This document shows positions 1 to 9,942 of a DNA stretch of 36,762 nt, one piece after another. Made by a program: the position numbers and the translations under genes. Where the stretch lies: positions 1-36,762 of the forward strand of contig CANGCT010000019.1 of the NCBI GenBank assembly GCA_947452415.1, given 5' to 3'. Position 1 is the stretch's first letter, and each line of letters opens with the position of its first letter. A model generated the notes under the pieces. It was given only the letters and a program-made list of their open reading frames with translations. It did no database searches and had not been told where the DNA came from. The stretch comes from Flavobacteriaceae bacterium (lineage in GTDB: Bacteria; Bacteroidota; Bacteroidia; Flavobacteriales; Flavobacteriaceae).

Positions 1-2
1 CA

Positions 3-3000
3 GCAAATCCAGACACAACAGTACCTAATGCTTGGGAAGTAATTGCTTTACCATGTGGTTCTCCAGCACCTTCTGCTTCTGCAACAGGAGCTGTTTCAGC
101 AGGAACTAATCCATTTGCAGTTACAGGACTATCTCCATTAACTTGTTATGATTTTTATGTAAGAGCAGTTTGTTCTTCTACAAGTTCTAGTTCATGGACT
201 GGGCCAATATCTGCAACAACTCCTATAGCACCTCCAATTTGTGGAGGACAATTTACTAATCTACCAGGGACAACAGCTGGGTCTTATCCAGCAAGCTCCG
301 ATTCAACAGTAACAATTTGTCCAAATATACCAGGGGAACAAGTAACAGTAATTTTTGTTAATTTTGCTACTGAGTCAACTTGGGATGGATTATATGTTTT
401 TGATGGAAATTCAAATACCGCTCCTATATTAGCAAGTTCAAATGGAGTAGGAAATGTTCCAGGAGGAGTTGCAGGGTCTTATTGGGGAACTTTAACTGGC
501 GCAAATTTACCTGGTCCTTTTACTTCATCAAGTACTGATGGTTGTTTAACTTTTAGATTTAGAAGTGACGCCTCTGTAAGTACAGGAGGCTGGCTAGCTA
601 ATATTACATGTGCTCCAGCTCCATTATGTTCAAAACCTAAAACTTTATCGGTTACCGCAAGCTCAACAACGGCAACTTTGAATTGGACACAACCCCAAAA
701 TCCAGACACAACCACTGCAACTTCTTGGGAGGTAATTATTCAACCATCCGGAACAGGTGTTCCAACCACTACTGGTATTCTTGTAACTTCTTTACCATAT
801 ATTGCTACGGGTTTAATTCCAGGTACAAATTATGAGTTTTATGTTAGAGCTGTATGTTCTTCAACGAGTACAAGTCCATGGAGTGGTCCTAAAACTTTTT
901 TCACTGCCGTATCTTGTGCAGATTCTCAGCCTTTCTGTGGGGCAACAGGACAAACATATGTTAATACTACAGGAGCTCCTAGCTATGGACAAATAGGTTG
1001 TTTATTTACAACTCCAAATCCTGCTTGGTTTTATATGCAAGTTCAAGCGTCCGGAAATTTAGCTTTTACAATCCATCAGGGCAGTAATGCTCCATTATAT
1101 GATAATCAAGATGTTGATTTTATAGCCTGGGGACCATTTACGCCTAGTCAGTATAGCACGATGTGTAATAATTTGTATGATTTTCCTTCTGGAAACACAA
1201 CCATTTCGGATAATACAGCTGGATGTAGCTACTCTTTTGCTGCGACAGAAAATTTCACTATTCCTAATGCAGTTGTAGGTAATTATTATTTAGTACTTAT
1301 AACTAATTTTAGTAATCAACCTGGAACAGTTATTTTTAATCAAACAAATCTTGGAGGATCAGGAGCGGGTTCTACAGATTGTAATATAGTATGTAGTGTT
1401 GTTCTTGGACCAGACGTACAATTATGTAATCAAACAAGTTATACAATAACTTCTTCTAATCAAGGAGCTACTTCTTATAAGTGGTTTAACGGATCAACTT
1501 TAATTCCTGGCCAAACAGGATCGTCATTGGTTGTAACTCAATCAGGAACCTATACATGTACTATAACATGCGGACTAAACACATCGTCTGATAGTATTAA
1601 TGTTACTTTTAACACTCCAGTTACTCCTACATTTACACAAATTCAACCGTTATGTATTGGAGCGAACATGCCTCCAGTATTACCAACAACTTCTACTAAT
1701 ACAATAGGTATAACAGGGGTTTGGTCACCTGCAAGTATTGACACTTCTGTGACAGGAACAGTACATTATACTTTTACTCCTACTCTAGGGCAATGTGCAA
1801 ATTCAGCTTCAATGGATGTAACTGTAAATAACAGTATTACACCATTATTTGTGACTCCAGCCCCAATTTGTTCTGGAGCTCCAGCCCCAGTATTGCCTAC
1901 TGCATCTGTTAATACTCCACCGATAACAGGTTATTGGACACCATCTACAGTAAGTAATACCGCTTCTGGAACTTATACCTTTCATCCAGATGCTGGCCAA
2001 TGTGCAAGTTTAACTACACTAAACGTAACAGTTAACACAAATTGTGCATTTGGTAGTTTTGCTAATGCAGTTTGGTTGCAAAACTGTTCTACTTCTAATT
2101 TCTTTAATACTGTTGGATCAGGTCCTGATATTATAGGGCCAGCAGGGAATGTTTTCCAAAACTCTAATTTAGGTACTTATGTTCAAAACTCTAATACCTT
2201 TATTTTAAGAGGAGCAGAAGTTAAAACATTTAAATCGACTACAGCAAATGTTTGTAGTGCAAGATTGAATTATAGAATTTATCCTGCAACTACAACACCA
2301 GGTACTTTTCAAATCATGGATTTACCATTCTTTGACAACTGTTCTGGAGGTTCATTCCCATCTGGAGGTCCATGTAACACAGGGGATCAAAAATGGCATA
2401 GAGTAGTTGCCGATGGGACTACAACTCCATATTCTCCGGTTAATTTAACGGCTTACGCTCCAGGAAATTATGTTTTACAAGTTTATTATGATATTTCAGG
2501 AAGTTCATTTAATGTATCTGGATGTGATGAAAATATAGTAATAGATAATAATGGAGCCTATTTTACTTCTACATTTACTATACTAGCGCAGCCAACTTAT
2601 GCAAGCACAAATCCTACTACTTGTAGTGGTGCAAATGGAACTATAACTATTTCTGGTTTAGCGACTAGTACTACTTATGGGGTTTCTTACCAACATGGTT
2701 CAACTCCTGTTGGACCGTTAAATTTAACTTCTAATGCTTCTGGAGAAATAGTTATTACTGGATTGAATGCTGCAAATTATTCTAATTTCTCAATTGTCTT
2801 AAATAGTTGTGTGTATCCTAATACTACTTCTATAGTGTTAGTTGACCCAAGTATTCCTACTGTTTCGGTTAATAGCCCAACAGTATGTATAAGTTTACCC
2901 GCAACGGTTACAGCTACTCCTGGAATTGCAGGTACTTATTCTTATGCTTGGTCTTATCCCGTAGGAGTTTCTAACCCTGGAAACGTAGATCATTTTGATA

Positions 3001-5537
3001 CTACTGTTGCAGGTACTTATTCTGTTATCATTACAAATTCGGTAACAAGTTGTTCTAGTGCAAGTGCTTCTGGAACGGTTGCTTTTAACTCCTCAATTAT
3101 TCCAACATTTGCTCCAATTGCTCCAATTTGTTTAGGAGATACAGCACCTGTATTGCAAACAACTTCTTCTAATACAATAGGTATTACAGGAGTTTGGTCG
3201 CCACCAATAATTAATACTAGTGTAGCAGGAACTTCACAATATACTTTTAATCCAGATGCCAATCAATGTGCAGAACAAATATCTATTTATGTAACGGTTA
3301 ATTCTGTTGCTACTCCTACAGTAGTTGTACTAACCCAACCAACTTGTGCTATTGGAACAGGATCTGTAGAAGTTACTTCTCCTATACCAGGTTCTTCAGT
3401 TGTGCCAACTAATTTATTTATTTCGGAAGTAACAGACGCTAATTCTGGTTCACTTACTTATGTTGAAATTTTTAATGGAACAGGAAGTTCAAAAAATTTA
3501 AGCAATTATAAATTGAAAGTCTATACAAACGGTCAAACTACGCCACAATGTGATTTAATCTTGTCTGGTATAATTGCAAATAATACTACTAATGTTATTA
3601 AAGTTAGTTCTGATACAAATCAAGGAGGAGTTATTCCAAACCAGATCTTTTCTGGATGCAATGGTATTAACAGCAATGACAATATCCGATTGACAACCAA
3701 TCTAGATGTAGTTGTAGATAATTGGGGAAGACAAGATGGAATTGATTTTACACCTCTTAATGCACCAGGCTATACCTATAGAAGACTTGCTTCCGCAACT
3801 CCTTTACCTAACCCAAGTTCTACATGGAATGCCTCAGATTGGAATGCTTTAGACCCAGAAGATTATACTAATATTGGAACATTTACCCCTTTTAATAATT
3901 CACAATATTCTTACAGTATAGATGGTGGAACTTACCAAACTAGTCCAATTTTTACCGGATTGACTCCTGGCACACATAATATTACGGTACAAGATACAGT
4001 AACTGGATGTGTTTCAGTTATAGTTCCTGTTACTTTAAATACACCTGTACTTAACCCATCGGTTACAACTTTTAATTATACTAGTCCAGTTTGTATTAAT
4101 GTTTCTCCAACCTTAACACCTAATACTTCTGCAGCAGGTTTTACAACCGGAGGAATTTATTCGTTAACTTCTGGAACTGGTTTAAATGTTAATGCATCTA
4201 CAGGTGTAGTTAATTTAGCAACAGCTTTACCAGGAACATACCAAATTACATATGCAGTGCTTGCAAATTCAGCACTATGTTTGGATGCAGGAAGTACAAC
4301 TACAACTTTGGTAATAAATGCATTGCCAACAATAACAGGTACCTTGTATGCATGTGTTGGAAATACCACACAGTTAACAGGAAGCGCTACTCCTGCAACC
4401 ATAAATGCTTGGGCATCTTCTAATACTTCTGTTGCTACAATTAGCGGAACGGGCTTAGTTAGCGCTGTAGCATCTGGTGTAACAACTATTACCTATACCA
4501 ATAGTGATGGTTGTCAAAAAACAGCTATTGTTACAATTAATGCATTACCAACTATAACTGGCACTTTGACTGTGTGTGCAGGAAATACCACACAGTTATC
4601 AGGAAGTGCTTCACCGGCTACTACCAATTCTTGGAGTTCTTCTAATGCTTCTATTGCTACAATTAGTAACACAGGATTAGTTACCGCTATAGCATCTGGA
4701 ACAACAACTATTACTTATACGAATAGTAATGGATGTCAAACTACAAGAACAGTAACTGTTAATGCTATCCCTGTTGTTACAGTATCTAGCGATACTATTT
4801 GTCAAGGCGCTACTGCAACTATAAATGCTACGCCATCAACTTCAGGAAACTATACTTATGCGTGGTCTGGCCCTGTTGGATCTAACCCAGGAACTTCTGC
4901 AACAGTTACTACAACAATAGCAGGAAATTATTCAGTGGTTATTACTAATACCGTTTCAGGTTGTGTTAGTGTAAGTGCATCTGGAACGGTTACTTTTATT
5001 CCAGCATTTGATTTTACTCTTAACGGAGAATGTTTGGATAATAAATTCACTTTAGAAGTTATTCCTACTAACAGTTCGTTTGATGTAAATTCTGCTAATT
5101 ATAGTTGGACATTAAATCCTTCTTTAGCTACTATAGGTTCAAATTCTACTTTTGATGCAACTACATATATTAGTGGTTTGACTTCACCTTCACCATTACC
5201 AGCTACCTTCTCAGTAGCAGTAAATGTTAACGGATGTGTTCAAAGTCATAGCATAATGGTGGATAGAATTTATTGTGATATCCAAAAAGGAATCTCTCCA
5301 AATAATGATACTCTAAATGACTTCTTCGATTTAAGATTGATGAATGTGCAAAAATTGGAAATCTTCAATAGATACGGAATAAAAGTGTATTCTAAAATGG
5401 ATTATACCAACGAATGGATTGGACAATCGGATGCTGGAAACGACCTTCCAGATGGAACTTATTACTATGTGATTGACTTTAAAAACAATCAACCTAGCAA
5501 AACAGGATGGATTTATATTAACAGAGATTCTAAATAA
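3..5537 (+). CDS. Giant multidomain cell-surface protein, 5'-truncated by window edge: FN3, CUB-like, FN3, PKD/Ig-like repeats, lamin-tail-like domain, two Big_2-like repeats, C-terminal gliding motility-associated (T9SS type B sorting) domain
   Basis: Listed ORF begins at internal ATG 678, but the same frame is open back to position 3 (ANPDTTVPNAWEVIALPCGSPAP...YDFYVRAVCSS...WDGLYVFDGNSNTAPILA...). C-terminus GISPNNDTLNDFFDLRLMNVQKLEIFNRYGIKVYSK...DLPDGTYYYVIDF...KTGWIYINR is typical of CHU_C/gliding motility-associated C-terminal domains. Confidence 0.93.
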   Translation, partial: ANPDTTVPNAWEVIALPCGSPAPSASATGAVSAGTNPFAVTGLSPLTCYDFYVRAVCSSTSSSSWTGPISATTPIAPPICGGQFTNLPGTTAGSYPASSDSTVTICPNIPGEQVTVIFVNFATESTWDGLYVFDGNSNTAPILASSNGVGNVPGGVAGSYWGTLTGANLPGPFTSSSTDGCLTFRFRSDASVSTGGWLANITCAPAPLCSKPKTLSVTASSTTATLNWTQPQNPDTTTATSWEVIIQPSGTGVPTTTGILVTSLPYIATGLIPGTNYEFYVRAVCSSTSTSPWSGPKTFFTAVSCADSQPFCGATGQTYVNTTGAPSYGQIGCLFTTPNPAWFYMQVQASGNLAFTIHQGSNAPLYDNQDVDFIAWGPFTPSQYSTMCNNLYDFPSGNTTISDNTAGCSYSFAATENFTIPNAVVGNYYLVLITNFSNQPGTVIFNQTNLGGSGAGSTDCNIVCSVVLGPDVQLCNQTSYTITSSNQGATSYKWFNGSTLIPGQTGSSLVVTQSGTYTCTITCGLNTSSDSINVTFNTPVTPTFTQIQPLCIGANMPPVLPTTSTNTIGITGVWSPASIDTSVTGTVHYTFTPTLGQCANSASMDVTVNNSITPLFVTPAPICSGAPAPVLPTASVNTPPITGYWTPSTVSNTASGTYTFHPDAGQCASLTTLNVTVNTNCAFGSFANAVWLQNCSTSNFFNTVGSGPDIIGPAGNVFQNSNLGTYVQNSNTFILRGAEVKTFKSTTANVCSARLNYRIYPATTTPGTFQIMDLPFFDNCSGGSFPSGGPCNTGDQKWHRVVADGTTTPYSPVNLTAYAPGNYVLQVYYDISGSSFNVSGCDENIVIDNNGAYFTSTFTILAQPTYASTNPTTCSGANGTITISGLATSTTYGVSYQHGSTPVGPLNLTSNASGEIVITGLNAANYSNFSIVLNSCVYPNTTSIVLVDPSIPTVSVNSPTVCISLPATVTATPGIAGTYSYAWSYPVGVSNPGNVDHFDTTVAGTYSVIITNSVTSCSSASASGTVAFNSSIIPTFAPIAPICLGDTAPVLQTTSSNTIGITGVWSPPIINTSVAGTSQYTFNPDANQCAEQISIYVTVNSVATPTVVVLTQPTCAIGTGSVEVTSPIPGSSVVPTNLFISEVTDANSGSLTYVEIFNGTGSSKNLSNYKLKVYTNGQTTPQCDLILSGIIANNTTNVIKVSSDTNQGGVIPNQIFSGCNGINSNDNIRLTTNLDVVVDNWGRQDGIDFTPLNAPGYTYRRLASATPLPNPSSTWNASDWNALDPEDYTNIGTFTPFNNSQYSYSIDGGTYQTSPIFTGLTPGTHNITVQDTVTGCVSVIVPVTLNTPVLNPSVTTFNYTSPVCINVSPTLTPNTSAAGFTTGGIYSLTSGTGLNVNASTGVVNLATALPGTYQITYAVLANSALCLDAGSTTTTLVINALPTITGTLYACVGNTTQLTGSATPATINAWASSNTSVATISGTGLVSAVASGVTTITYTNSDGCQKTAIVTINALPTITGTLTVCAGNTTQLSGSASPATTNSWSSSNASIATISNTGLVTAIASGTTTITYTNSNGCQTTRTVTVNAIPVVTVSSDTICQGATATINATPSTSGNYTYAWSGPVGSNPGTSATVTTTIAGNYSVVITNTVSGCVSVSASGTVTFIPAFDFTLNGECLDNKFTLEVIPTNSSFDVNSANYSWTLNPSLATIGSNSTFDATTYISGLTSPSPLPATFSVAVNVNGCVQSHSIMVDRIYCDIQKGISPNNDTLNDFFDLRLMNVQKLEIFNRYGIKVYSKMDYTNEWIGQSDAGNDLPDGTYYYVIDFKNNQPSKTGWIYINRDSK
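4320..4763 (+). repeat. Tandem 222-bp (74-aa) coding repeat, Big_2/Ig-like domain duplicated within the adhesin
   Basis: ALPTITGTLYACVGNTTQLTGSATPATINAWASSNTSVATISGTGLVSAVASGVTTITYTNSDGCQ followed by ALPTITGTLTVCAGNTTQLSGSASPATTNSWSSSNASIATISNTGLVTAIASGTTTITYTNSNGCQ; unit starts at 4320 and 4542. Confidence 0.85.
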
Positions 5538-5569
5538 TTATTAACGTAAAAATGATAAATCTTCATAAA

Positions 5570-6490
5570 ATGAAAAAAACATATTTCCTAATTGCGTTAG
5601 CATTATTGACCTTTGTGGATGTAAAAGCGCAGCAAGACCCCCAATATACACAATACATGTATAATATGAGTATTATGAACCCTGCTTATGCAGGTTCTAA
5701 AGAAAACATGTCGGGTGGGGTGCTTTATAGAAAACAATGGGTAGAAATTGAAGGAGCTCCTACTACAGGAACCTTTTTTATCAATAGTCCTGTTGGAAAA
5801 AATGTTGGATTAGGATTATCTGCAGTAAATGATAAAATTGGCCCTGTAGAAGAAACTAACGTTTATGCCGACTTCTCTTATACCTTAAATCTCGGTGGTG
5901 ATCGCAGATTAGCATTTGGTTTAAAAGGCGGAGGAACTTTCCATAAAGTAGGCTTGCAAGATATTGGTCAATTTCACGTTCCAGATGCTAATGATCCTGC
6001 ATTCAAACAAGATGCAAGCAAATCTTTTTTAAATATGGGTACTGGTTTCTTTTATTATACCAATAAATACTATGTTGCCGTATCTGTTCCGAACATGTTA
6101 AAATCAAGTTATTTAACTTATAGTGGAGTTCACTATGGTACAGAAACTTTGCATTATTTCATTACAGGTGGATATGTTTTCGATATCAATCCAGATCTTA
6201 AATTTAAACCTTCTACTATGATCAAGTCAGCTTTAAATGCACCCGTATCTATTGATTTATCGGCAAACTTCTTGTTTAATGATAAATTTGAAGTTGGAGG
6301 TACTTATAGATTACAAGACTCCTTTGGAGCTATGGTAAATTACGCTGTAACTCCAAGTTTACGAGTTGGGTATGCTTATGATCATATAGTTTCTGATTTA
6401 AAGATAACAACACCATCTTCTCACGAGATAATGATTTTGTTTAATTTGAATTTCCCGAAAAAAGTATCCCAATCTCCAAGATATTTCTAA
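5570..6490 (+). CDS. PorP/SprF family type IX secretion system membrane protein
   Basis: QQDPQYTQYMYNMSIMNPAYAGSKENMSGGVLYRKQWVEIEGAPTTGTFFINSPVGKNVGLGLSAVND. Signal peptide fits a start at M7 (5570, MKKTYFLIALALLTFVDVKAQ) rather than ORF start 5552. Confidence 0.92.
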   Translation: MKKTYFLIALALLTFVDVKAQQDPQYTQYMYNMSIMNPAYAGSKENMSGGVLYRKQWVEIEGAPTTGTFFINSPVGKNVGLGLSAVNDKIGPVEETNVYADFSYTLNLGGDRRLAFGLKGGGTFHKVGLQDIGQFHVPDANDPAFKQDASKSFLNMGTGFFYYTNKYYVAVSVPNMLKSSYLTYSGVHYGTETLHYFITGGYVFDINPDLKFKPSTMIKSALNAPVSIDLSANFLFNDKFEVGGTYRLQDSFGAMVNYAVTPSLRVGYAYDHIVSDLKITTPSSHEIMILFNLNFPKKVSQSPRYF

Positions 6491-6509
6491 CATAAACCAT
6501 AGTATAAAA

Positions 6510-8369
6510 ATGAAAAATCTATATATAGTATTAAGTTTTTTTGCAATAAGTAGTTCTATTATTGCTCAAAATCAAGACACCAAAGTTGCCGATAAATTAT
6601 TCCAAAGATACGAATACGTTAAAGCAATTAAGGAATATCAAAAATTGGTAGATGACGGTAAGGCTAATAGTTATGTTTACAAGCAATTGGCAGATACCTA
6701 TTACAATATGTTTAATACTGCCGATGCTATTAAATGGTATGCTAAAGCAACATTAACTCCTCAAGATGCGGAAACATATTTCAGATATGCTCAAATGCTC
6801 AAATCTAGTGGAAAGTATGAAGAATCCAACAAACAAATGAACAAGTTTGTATCTATGGCTCCAAATGATTTTAGAGCTAAAACATTTAAAGAAAATCCTA
6901 ATTATGTTCCTAAATTAGTTCAAGGAGTTACTTATACTGTAGAAGCATTGCCAATAAGTTCGGATAAATCGGATTTTGGAGCTGTTTTGTATGACAAAAC
7001 TTTATATTTTACAAGTGCAAGAAATGGCTCTAGAAAAAATTATGGTGCAAGTGGCGAACCTTTCTTAGATGTTTATACTTCCATTATGGGAGACTCTGGA
7101 AATTTTTCTCAACCTACTCCCTTAGTAAGTATAAATCACAAAAAACACGACGGACCTGTAACTATAAGTTCAGATGGTAATACAATGTATTTTTCTAGTG
7201 ATAGTTTTAGAGAGAATGTTTACGAAAAAGATAAAACAAACCATCTTCAATTAGGTAGAAACAATTTATATGTTGCGACTAAATCTGGGGATACTTGGTC
7301 TAATATTAAATCTTTACCTTTTAATAGTAAAGAGTATTCTCTAAGTAATCCAAGTTTAAGTAGAGACGGTAAAACACTTTACTTTTCTTCTAATATGCCC
7401 GGAAGTATAGGTGGTGTAGATATTTGGAAAGTTTCTGTTACTGGTAGTGAATTTGGAAAGCCTGAAAACTTAGGCCCTAAAGTAAACACAGAAGGAAATG
7501 AAAGTTTCCCATTTATTGCAGAGGATAATACTACTTTGTATTTTGCTTCAAGCGGAAAACCTGGATTAGGTGGATTGGATATTTTCCAGATTGATCTAGC
7601 AAAAGGAACTGAAGCAATTAACATGGCTAAACCTTTAAACACTGAAAAAGACGATTTCGACTTTACCTTTAATAAAGCTAAAAATATTGGTTTCCTTTCT
7701 AGTAATAGAAATGGTACCGACGACATCTTTTTAGCCAAGCCAGTTTGTGCTGTTGATTTATTAGTAGTTGTTACTAATGCTAAAACAGGAGAGATCTTGG
7801 CAGATGCTAAAGTTGCTATATTAGACGCAAAAAACAATATTATTTCTACTGAAACTTCTAACTCTAAAGGAGAAGTTAATTTTAAAATTGAATGTGAAAC
7901 ACCTTATTCTATTCAAGCATCCAAAGAAGGATTTGAAGGGAATGTATTTGCCGTTGCAAAAAGCAAAGGACCTACAGCTAAATTACCTGCGCCATTACAA
8001 CCTATTGACGTAATTATTACACCTACTGCAATTGTATTACAACCAATTTATTTTGATTACGACAAAAGTAATATTACGCAACAAGGTGCTTTTGAGTTAG
8101 ACAAATTAGTTCAAGTAATGAAAAGCAATGAAAAGTTAATAATCTTTGCTAAATCTCATACCGATAGTAGAGGTAGCGACGAATACAACTTGTCTTTATC
8201 GGATAGAAGAGCACAAGCAACCGTTCAATATGTAATTTCTAAAGGAATCCTTGCAGAACGTATTACTGGAAAAGGATTTGGAGAAAGCGAACCAGTGGTT
8301 CCTTGCAACCCTTGTACCGAAGAAGAGTATGCTAAAAACAGAAGATCTGAATTCTTGATTGTTAAATAA
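6510..8369 (+). CDS. OmpA family protein with TPR-like N-terminus, PD40/WD40-like propeller, carboxypeptidase-regulatory-like domain and C-terminal OmpA peptidoglycan-binding domain
   Basis: Repeated LYFTSARNG / MYFSSDS / LYFSSNMPGSIGGVDIW / LYFASSGKPGLGGLDIF; C-terminal IYFDYDKSNITQQGAFELDKLVQVMKSN...HTDSRGSDEYNLSLSDRRAQATVQYVISKGI...RRSEFLIVK. Confidence 0.92.
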   Translation: MKNLYIVLSFFAISSSIIAQNQDTKVADKLFQRYEYVKAIKEYQKLVDDGKANSYVYKQLADTYYNMFNTADAIKWYAKATLTPQDAETYFRYAQMLKSSGKYEESNKQMNKFVSMAPNDFRAKTFKENPNYVPKLVQGVTYTVEALPISSDKSDFGAVLYDKTLYFTSARNGSRKNYGASGEPFLDVYTSIMGDSGNFSQPTPLVSINHKKHDGPVTISSDGNTMYFSSDSFRENVYEKDKTNHLQLGRNNLYVATKSGDTWSNIKSLPFNSKEYSLSNPSLSRDGKTLYFSSNMPGSIGGVDIWKVSVTGSEFGKPENLGPKVNTEGNESFPFIAEDNTTLYFASSGKPGLGGLDIFQIDLAKGTEAINMAKPLNTEKDDFDFTFNKAKNIGFLSSNRNGTDDIFLAKPVCAVDLLVVVTNAKTGEILADAKVAILDAKNNIISTETSNSKGEVNFKIECETPYSIQASKEGFEGNVFAVAKSKGPTAKLPAPLQPIDVIITPTAIVLQPIYFDYDKSNITQQGAFELDKLVQVMKSNEKLIIFAKSHTDSRGSDEYNLSLSDRRAQATVQYVISKGILAERITGKGFGESEPVVPCNPCTEEEYAKNRRSEFLIVK

Positions 8370-8389
8370 AGAATTTATAATAAATAGTA

Positions 8390-8426
8390 AACGCCTTGTT
8401 AGAAATAGCAAGGCGTTTTTGTTTTT
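8390..8426 (+). terminator. Rho-independent terminator after OmpA-family gene
   Basis: AACGCCTTG-TTAGAAATAG-CAAGGCGTT followed by TTTGTTTTT. Confidence 0.85.
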
Positions 8427-8730
8427 AGAGATTTTAAGCGCAAGTTTGTTCTTAAATTCAATTGTCTAGGTTTATTGATATAAAGTTGCTTATTTCATTT
8501 GAAAATAACTTTTATTATTGTGTGTTTATTGTTTTGATAAACAGATATTGTATTATGGTTTCAAGATAATTTGAAATTAATCTTTTACCCCTATTGCTAA
8601 GATCAGGAATAAAGACCAACGAGTATTAAATTACCAAATAAAACAAATGCTTTAGCAGAGAAATTTGACTTCATTATTAAATTTTTCATTTGTTTAACAA
8701 ATGTTAGACTATGAAATGTTTTCTAAAATG

Positions 8731-8738
8731 TATTTTTG
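8731..8738 (+). promoter_or_regulatory. Bacteroidota -7 promoter element TANNTTTG (TATTTTTG) upstream of aldo/keto reductase
   Basis: Exact match to the TANNTTTG consensus, about 28 bp upstream of ATG 8766; -33 element not clear. Confidence 0.55.
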
Positions 8739-8765
8739 CAGTTAATTATTTACTACAAAAACAAA

Positions 8766-9806
8766 ATGAAATATTCTAACCTTTCCAATTCGGATCTAAA
8801 AATTAGTAGTATTTGTCTAGGAACCATGACTTTTGGCAACCAAAATACGGAAGCCGAAGCGCATGCCCAATTGGATTATGCTGTAGAGCGAGGTATTAAT
8901 TTTATTGATACTGCCGAAATGTATCCTATTGGTGGAAACGCACAAATAGTTGGAAGCACCGAACGTCATATTGGAAGTTGGTTGCACAAAATAGGTTCTT
9001 CCGAAAGACAAAAGTTGGTGGTTGCTACTAAAATTGCAGGACCCCATCGCGGCATGGAATACATTCGTCAACCGTTAGATTTTTCTAAGAAAAGTATTAA
9101 CGATGCGGTTAATTTGAGTTTGAAATACTTACAAACAGATGTTATCGATTTATATCAAATGCATTGGCCTGAACGTGTTATGAACATGTTTGGCCAACGT
9201 GGTTTGACTAAAATCGATACCAATTGGCAGGATAATTTTGCCGAAGTTTTATCTATTTATGAGGCATTAATAAAAGAAGGGAAAATAAAAAACATCGGAG
9301 TTTCTAATGAAAATCCTTATGGCGTGATGCGTTTTTTACAAGAAAGCGAAAAGAATAATTTGCCAAGAATTGCTACTATTCAAAATCCATATTCGTTATT
9401 AAATCGTTTGTTTGAAGTGGGTCTTTCGGAAATTTGTATACGCGAAAAAGTAGGTCTTTTAGCCTATTCCCCTTTAGGTTTTGGAACACTATCTGGTAAA
9501 TATTTAAACGGAAGCCATCCGGAATACCGGATTTCAAAATTCCCTCAATTTACAAGATATACAGGTGAAAATGCAGTGAAAGCCACTCGATTGTATAAAG
9601 AACTAGCCGAAGCCAATAATTTGACAATTGCTCAAATGGCATTAGCATTCGTACACCAACAAAGTTTTGTAACTTCTACCATAATTGGCGCCACTTCTTT
9701 AGAGCAATTGAAAGCAAATATTGATGCTTTTGAAGTGGTTTTATCTCCGGAAGTGCTAGCAGAAATTAATAAAATTCAAGAGTTAATACCGAATCCAGCT
9801 CCTTAG
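8766..9806 (+). CDS. Aldo/keto reductase (Tas-like)
   Basis: MKYSNLSNSDLKISSICLGTMTFGNQNTEAEAHAQLDYAVERGINFIDTAEMYP...LKYLQTDVIDLYQMHWPER...IGVSNENPYGVM...LAYSPLGFGTLSGKY. Start moved to M11 because the listed start (8736) overlaps the promoter element. Confidence 0.92.
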   Translation: MKYSNLSNSDLKISSICLGTMTFGNQNTEAEAHAQLDYAVERGINFIDTAEMYPIGGNAQIVGSTERHIGSWLHKIGSSERQKLVVATKIAGPHRGMEYIRQPLDFSKKSINDAVNLSLKYLQTDVIDLYQMHWPERVMNMFGQRGLTKIDTNWQDNFAEVLSIYEALIKEGKIKNIGVSNENPYGVMRFLQESEKNNLPRIATIQNPYSLLNRLFEVGLSEICIREKVGLLAYSPLGFGTLSGKYLNGSHPEYRISKFPQFTRYTGENAVKATRLYKELAEANNLTIAQMALAFVHQQSFVTSTIIGATSLEQLKANIDAFEVVLSPEVLAEINKIQELIPNPAP

Positions 9807-9810
9807 TTTA

Positions 9811-9840
9811 AGTGTTCAGCATTCAGTGTTCAGTGCTCAG
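9811..9840. repeat. Heptameric tandem repeat AGTGTTC-AGCATTC-AGTGTTC-AGTGCTC-AG
   Basis: Four consecutive 7-bp units read directly, immediately after the aldo/keto reductase stop codon. Confidence 0.85.
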
Positions 9841-9868
9841 CTTCGAAACCTGAAAATTCATAATAAAA

Positions 9869-9927
9869 GGGTGAAATTAGACTCGTTTTTCACTCTTTTC
9901 ACCCGAAAAACGACTCTTTTAGTCTAA
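9869..9927. terminator. Interleaved inverted repeats between convergent genes, probable bidirectional terminator or structured element
   Basis: Arm pair A GGGTGAAA (9869-9876)/TTTCACCC (9897-9904); arm pair B TTAGACT-CGTTTTT (9877-9890)/AAAAACG-[ACTCTTTT]-AGTCTAA (9906-9927). Confidence 0.5.
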
Positions 9928-9942
9928 AATTTTCGTTATAAT

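Noticed and set aside
678-678. ATG 678 as the adhesin start codon
   Set aside because: The same frame encodes FN3 and CUB-like sequence upstream to the window edge with no stop.
7379-7837. 152-aa minus-strand ORF inside the OmpA-family gene
   Set aside because: Antisense to a confident CDS, no recognisable motif; same reasoning for the other internal antisense ORFs such as 3017-3262, 18230-18574, 25645-26112 and 31879-32322.
5570-8369. SprF-like plus OmpA genes as a new secretion system
   Set aside because: PorP/SprF-like and OmpA genes next to type-B cargo adhesins are a recurrent known T9SS arrangement.
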